Positions 62,062 to 64,000 of a DNA stretch of 64,000 nt are shown here, in pieces; position 1 is the stretch's first letter, and the number at the start of each line of letters is the position of its first letter. Source of the DNA: CAZDWZ01 sp964509425 (lineage in GTDB: Bacteria; Bdellovibrionota_C; UBA2361; SZUA-149; CAZDWZ01). The notes under the pieces are model-generated. The model was not told where the DNA came from. It was given only the letters and a program-made list of their open reading frames with translations, and made no database searches. A program made the translations under genes and the position numbers. Location of the stretch: positions 248,001 to 312,000 of the forward strand of contig CAZDWZ010000007.1 in assembly GCA_964509425.1 (NCBI GenBank), in the 5' to 3' direction.

Positions 62062-63050
62062 TTATCCAACTTCCATTTGATTGGCAGAATCACCAACGGC
62101 CATTCCAAGAGCGTGGAGTTAAAGAGATCGAAGACTTCTTCCGCGATGAGCGGGTCCACCTTGTCCATCTAAATTCAACCGTGATTCCGGATATTCTCGT
62201 AGCAGCACGAAGGGCAAACGTAAGAAGCGTGCTTCACGCTCGGGAATTGCTCGAATCGGATCTCGAGCTTGCCGAATACTTCGAGTGTGAAGGCGCCTCT
62301 GCGTTGAACTATCTCTCACGATCGGCCGACCACATCATCGGAAACTCTCAGGCGACCTTGAAGCAGTTTCCTGAGATGGGGGATTATTATTGTCTCCACA
62401 ATACTTTCAATTCTGAATTGCTCGAACTTCCCGCTCCGTGTTCCGGTCCTACGCTTCGGGTAGGACTGATCGGAGGTAACACTCATCGTAAAGGGATAAG
62501 CGATTTTATCCAGCTCGCGATCTCCGCACGCACCAATCCGGATATTGAGTTTATCGTGATCGGCACTCCAAAGCTCACAGATAGAGACGGTTTGGAGCTA
62601 CAACTGAAGAGCGTCTTCCCACCGCCTCGCCTGAAGTTCGTCGATGAGGTTGTTGAACCTACCGAGGCGGTCGGGATGGTAGATGTGGTGGTCAGCTTGT
62701 CGTCTGTTCCAGAATCGTTTGGACGAACGATCCTTGAAGCAATGGCGGGTGGACGTCCGGTGGTTGCATTCTCAATCGGTGCTGTAACAGAACTCGTGGA
62801 GCACTTGAAGAATGGTTTTCTCGTGGCACCTGGCGATCGAGCGGATGCACTTCGTGCGCTCACCTGGCTTGCGAACAATCGAGACGAAGCAGTAGCGATG
62901 GGGAAAGCAGGGCGAGATCGTGCCTCTCTCTCTTTCTCTAAAGAGGTCTACACACGGAATTTAGGAATGATTTACGACCACATCCTTCGAAAGACCACAT
63001 CAAGGGGCGAAGATCGCGAACGAATCTACTCGAACGCAAGATTTCGATAG
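61815..63050 (+). CDS. GT4-family glycosyltransferase (C-terminal part of the split fusion)
   Basis: A 411-residue frame. Residues about 27 onward are a GT-B fold: RIHVLLCGHSALPPLRGAER, LLELAEALSNLNYRVSCLLP, then LRVGLIGGNTHRKGISDFIQ and the sugar-nucleotide site PESFGRTILEAMAGGRPVVA (E-x7-E). It should transfer a sugar from a nucleotide donor in the cytoplasm; acceptor unknown. The 20 residues before the domain (ACYGDDSVRVFSL) are the last propeller strand. Joining at the T7 run would restore the fusion. A separate start at the GTG near 61815 has no ribosome site. Confidence 0.82.
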   Translation: MACYGDDSVRVFSLREDKPRRSRDPRIHVLLCGHSALPPLRGAERSLLELAEALSNLNYRVSCLLPHDYRPYTEELARFTDLIIQLPFDWQNHQRPFQERGVKEIEDFFRDERVHLVHLNSTVIPDILVAARRANVRSVLHARELLESDLELAEYFECEGASALNYLSRSADHIIGNSQATLKQFPEMGDYYCLHNTFNSELLELPAPCSGPTLRVGLIGGNTHRKGISDFIQLAISARTNPDIEFIVIGTPKLTDRDGLELQLKSVFPPPRLKFVDEVVEPTEAVGMVDVVVSLSSVPESFGRTILEAMAGGRPVVAFSIGAVTELVEHLKNGFLVAPGDRADALRALTWLANNRDEAVAMGKAGRDRASLSFSKEVYTRNLGMIYDHILRKTTSRGEDRERIYSNARFR

Positions 63051-63294
63051 AGAGCGAGTTCGCGATACCTCCGAAAAAGTAGACAAACTGCTCCACCGCT
63101 CCGAGTCGGCTCCCAATTCGATTCGAGTGGTTGAGCCCAAACTACAATTCTCAGAGTATCCTCGACTCGTTCCTTCCCACTCCAAGTCGAGAAACCGCGG
63201 CGTCGCATCCTGTGACATTGTGACAAGAGGCGCACGCCAGTAGACAGTAGTAGGTTCCAAACTCCATCCCCTCACGCCTTTTCAGGAGCAACTG

Positions 63295-63789
63295 ATGGCA
63301 AGCGATGACGTCGTGGAAGACGACTCCGCAAAACCTGTCCGGCCGGAAGTCTCACTCCTCGGGGCGACGCTCTCGGAACTCGTTCGTGATCACCCGTTGT
63401 GGAGAGACGTCGTCATTCCAACTCTCCGCGGCGGTATGTTCGCGTCATCGGGTCGCCTCGTGCCGGCCTGGCGTGTGCTCGCCGAGGGCATCGCCCGGCG
63501 CGCGGAGGTGAAAGGCTATAAAAAGCCGCTCGTCTCACCCTGGCTTCAGCGCATCGCCGGAAAACTCGTCGACGCCGACGAGATCACCCGCGTCCTCAAC
63601 ATGAGGTGCGTCACGAAGGCGGTGAGAGCGGCAGTGCTTCCCCTGGTGGTCGCACTGCTTGCAGATCGTGAGCCGCCGGCAGAATCGATTCAGGCTCTGA
63701 AGGACTCCGTGAAGGTCCTGCAGGACGCGAACCGAGGGCGAGAAGCAACGCTCCTGTCCGAGATCGCGGGGCGGGTAGAAGGGTTGTAA
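63295..63789 (+). CDS. GC-rich protein of unknown function
   Basis: A 164-residue helical protein (LSELVRDHPLWRDVVIPTLR, GGMFASSGRLVPAWRVLAEG, VLPLVVALLADREPPAESIQ). No family recognised. AGGAGC lies 8 bases before the ATG. GC-ending codons; foreign insert, with ctcgact (63161-63167)/agtcgag (63185-63191) upstream and a hairpin behind. Confidence 0.62.
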   Translation: MASDDVVEDDSAKPVRPEVSLLGATLSELVRDHPLWRDVVIPTLRGGMFASSGRLVPAWRVLAEGIARRAEVKGYKKPLVSPWLQRIAGKLVDADEITRVLNMRCVTKAVRAAVLPLVVALLADREPPAESIQALKDSVKVLQDANRGREATLLSEIAGRVEGL

Positions 63790-63794
63790 AGGAG

Positions 63795-63831
63795 GAGCAC
63801 GCTGGCGAACTCAGACGAGCGTGTGCTCGGA
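63795..63831 (+). terminator. Hairpin behind the 63295 gene
   Basis: gagcac-gct pairs with agc-gt-gtgctc (63795-63803 with 63821-63831), an imperfect stem. No T-run. Confidence 0.35.
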
Positions 63832-63915
63832 AGGTTTGTCGGCGTGCCCTCTTCATCCGAGAACAGTGCCATCCGGATTTCCCCGGACCCCAGCCATTGC
63901 CTACGACTTCGCTTT

Positions 63916-64000
63916 CTATTTAGGAATCGGCGTCAGACCTCGCGTCTCCAAATCGTAGCCAATTCCGTCGACGACAACTCGTTGTCTCGACGGAGCGGGA
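63916..64000 (-). CDS. C-terminal end of a gene running off the window
   Basis: On the minus strand an open frame enters at the window edge and ends at TAG 63916-63918, reading PSRQRVVVDGIGYDLETRG then LTPIPK. Codons are protein-like, but only 27 are visible. No identity can be given. Confidence 0.38.
   Translation of the reverse strand, partial: PAPSRQRVVVDGIGYDLETRGLTPIPK

Overview
The window looks like chromosome of a Gram-negative, probably soil or freshwater bacterium of medium GC. Visible Gram-negative traits are lipobox lipoproteins, Sec signal peptides, two periplasmic-type binding proteins, a c-type cytochrome and a CPA2 potassium/proton antiporter. The many small secreted proteins of unknown function and the short, mostly non-operonic layout would suit the Bdellovibrionota/Oligoflexia, but nothing here fixes the phylum. 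No rRNA, tRNA, CRISPR array, transposase or integrase was found.

Two kinds of DNA alternate. The background holds ordinary medium-GC genes. Set into it are about fifteen short segments, each usually one gene, with strongly G/C-ending codons, a strong GGAGG-type ribosome site and often a nearby inverted repeat. They start or lie at 560-1771, 10320-11144, 11406-11771, 21118-21432, 24934-25239 (fragment), 27361-28173, 37591-38550, 39294-39704, 40176-40847, 43881-44204, 46403-47686, 55194-55535, 55797-56012, 58821-59423 and 63295-63789. Three recognisable ones are a Gfo/Idh/MocA oxidoreductase, a mannonate-type SDR and a NagA-like deacetylase. Their style recalls Gemmata-like planctomycetes (inference). 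This mosaic is the most unusual property of the window.

Layout. 0-10 kb: end of a DNA-glycosylase-like gene, a set of small stress-type proteins (DUF5329, DinB-like, histone H1-like, ferritin-like DUF892, DUF2892, DUF3175), a minus-strand operon with a SEC-C zinc-motif protein, and a coupled pair of type-1 periplasmic binding proteins. 10-21 kb: foreign SDR and a small foreign gene, HEAT-repeat and leucine-rich-repeat proteins, the paired radical-SAM/UdgX DNA-repair operon and a YbaL-like antiporter. 21-26 kb: a light-sensing operon (response regulator, GAF protein, heme oxygenase, kinase-less bacteriophytochrome), then a possible PD-(D/E)XK nuclease and a cupin lipoprotein preceded by four 20-bp tandem repeats. 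27-37 kb: a foreign secreted protein, a second DUF892 protein, a large FG-GAP protein, a two-component system and an FAD/NAD(P)-binding protein. 37-48 kb: the densest foreign region, with long non-coding stretches and small secreted host proteins. 48-64 kb: SDR, DUF4112, WrbA, a kelch-type lipoprotein, an RlaP-type nucleotidyltransferase, an AhpD-like protein, small lipoproteins, and an apparent beta-propeller/glycosyltransferase fusion split by a frameshift at a T7 tract.

Working together: the light operon supplies chromophore (heme oxygenase) and receptor (phytochrome) with a partner regulator. The radical-SAM and UdgX proteins overlap by one base and act as a DNA-repair pair. The DUF892, DUF3175, DUF4112, WrbA, DinB, histone-like and stress-SDR genes suggest a stress-hardened lifestyle.
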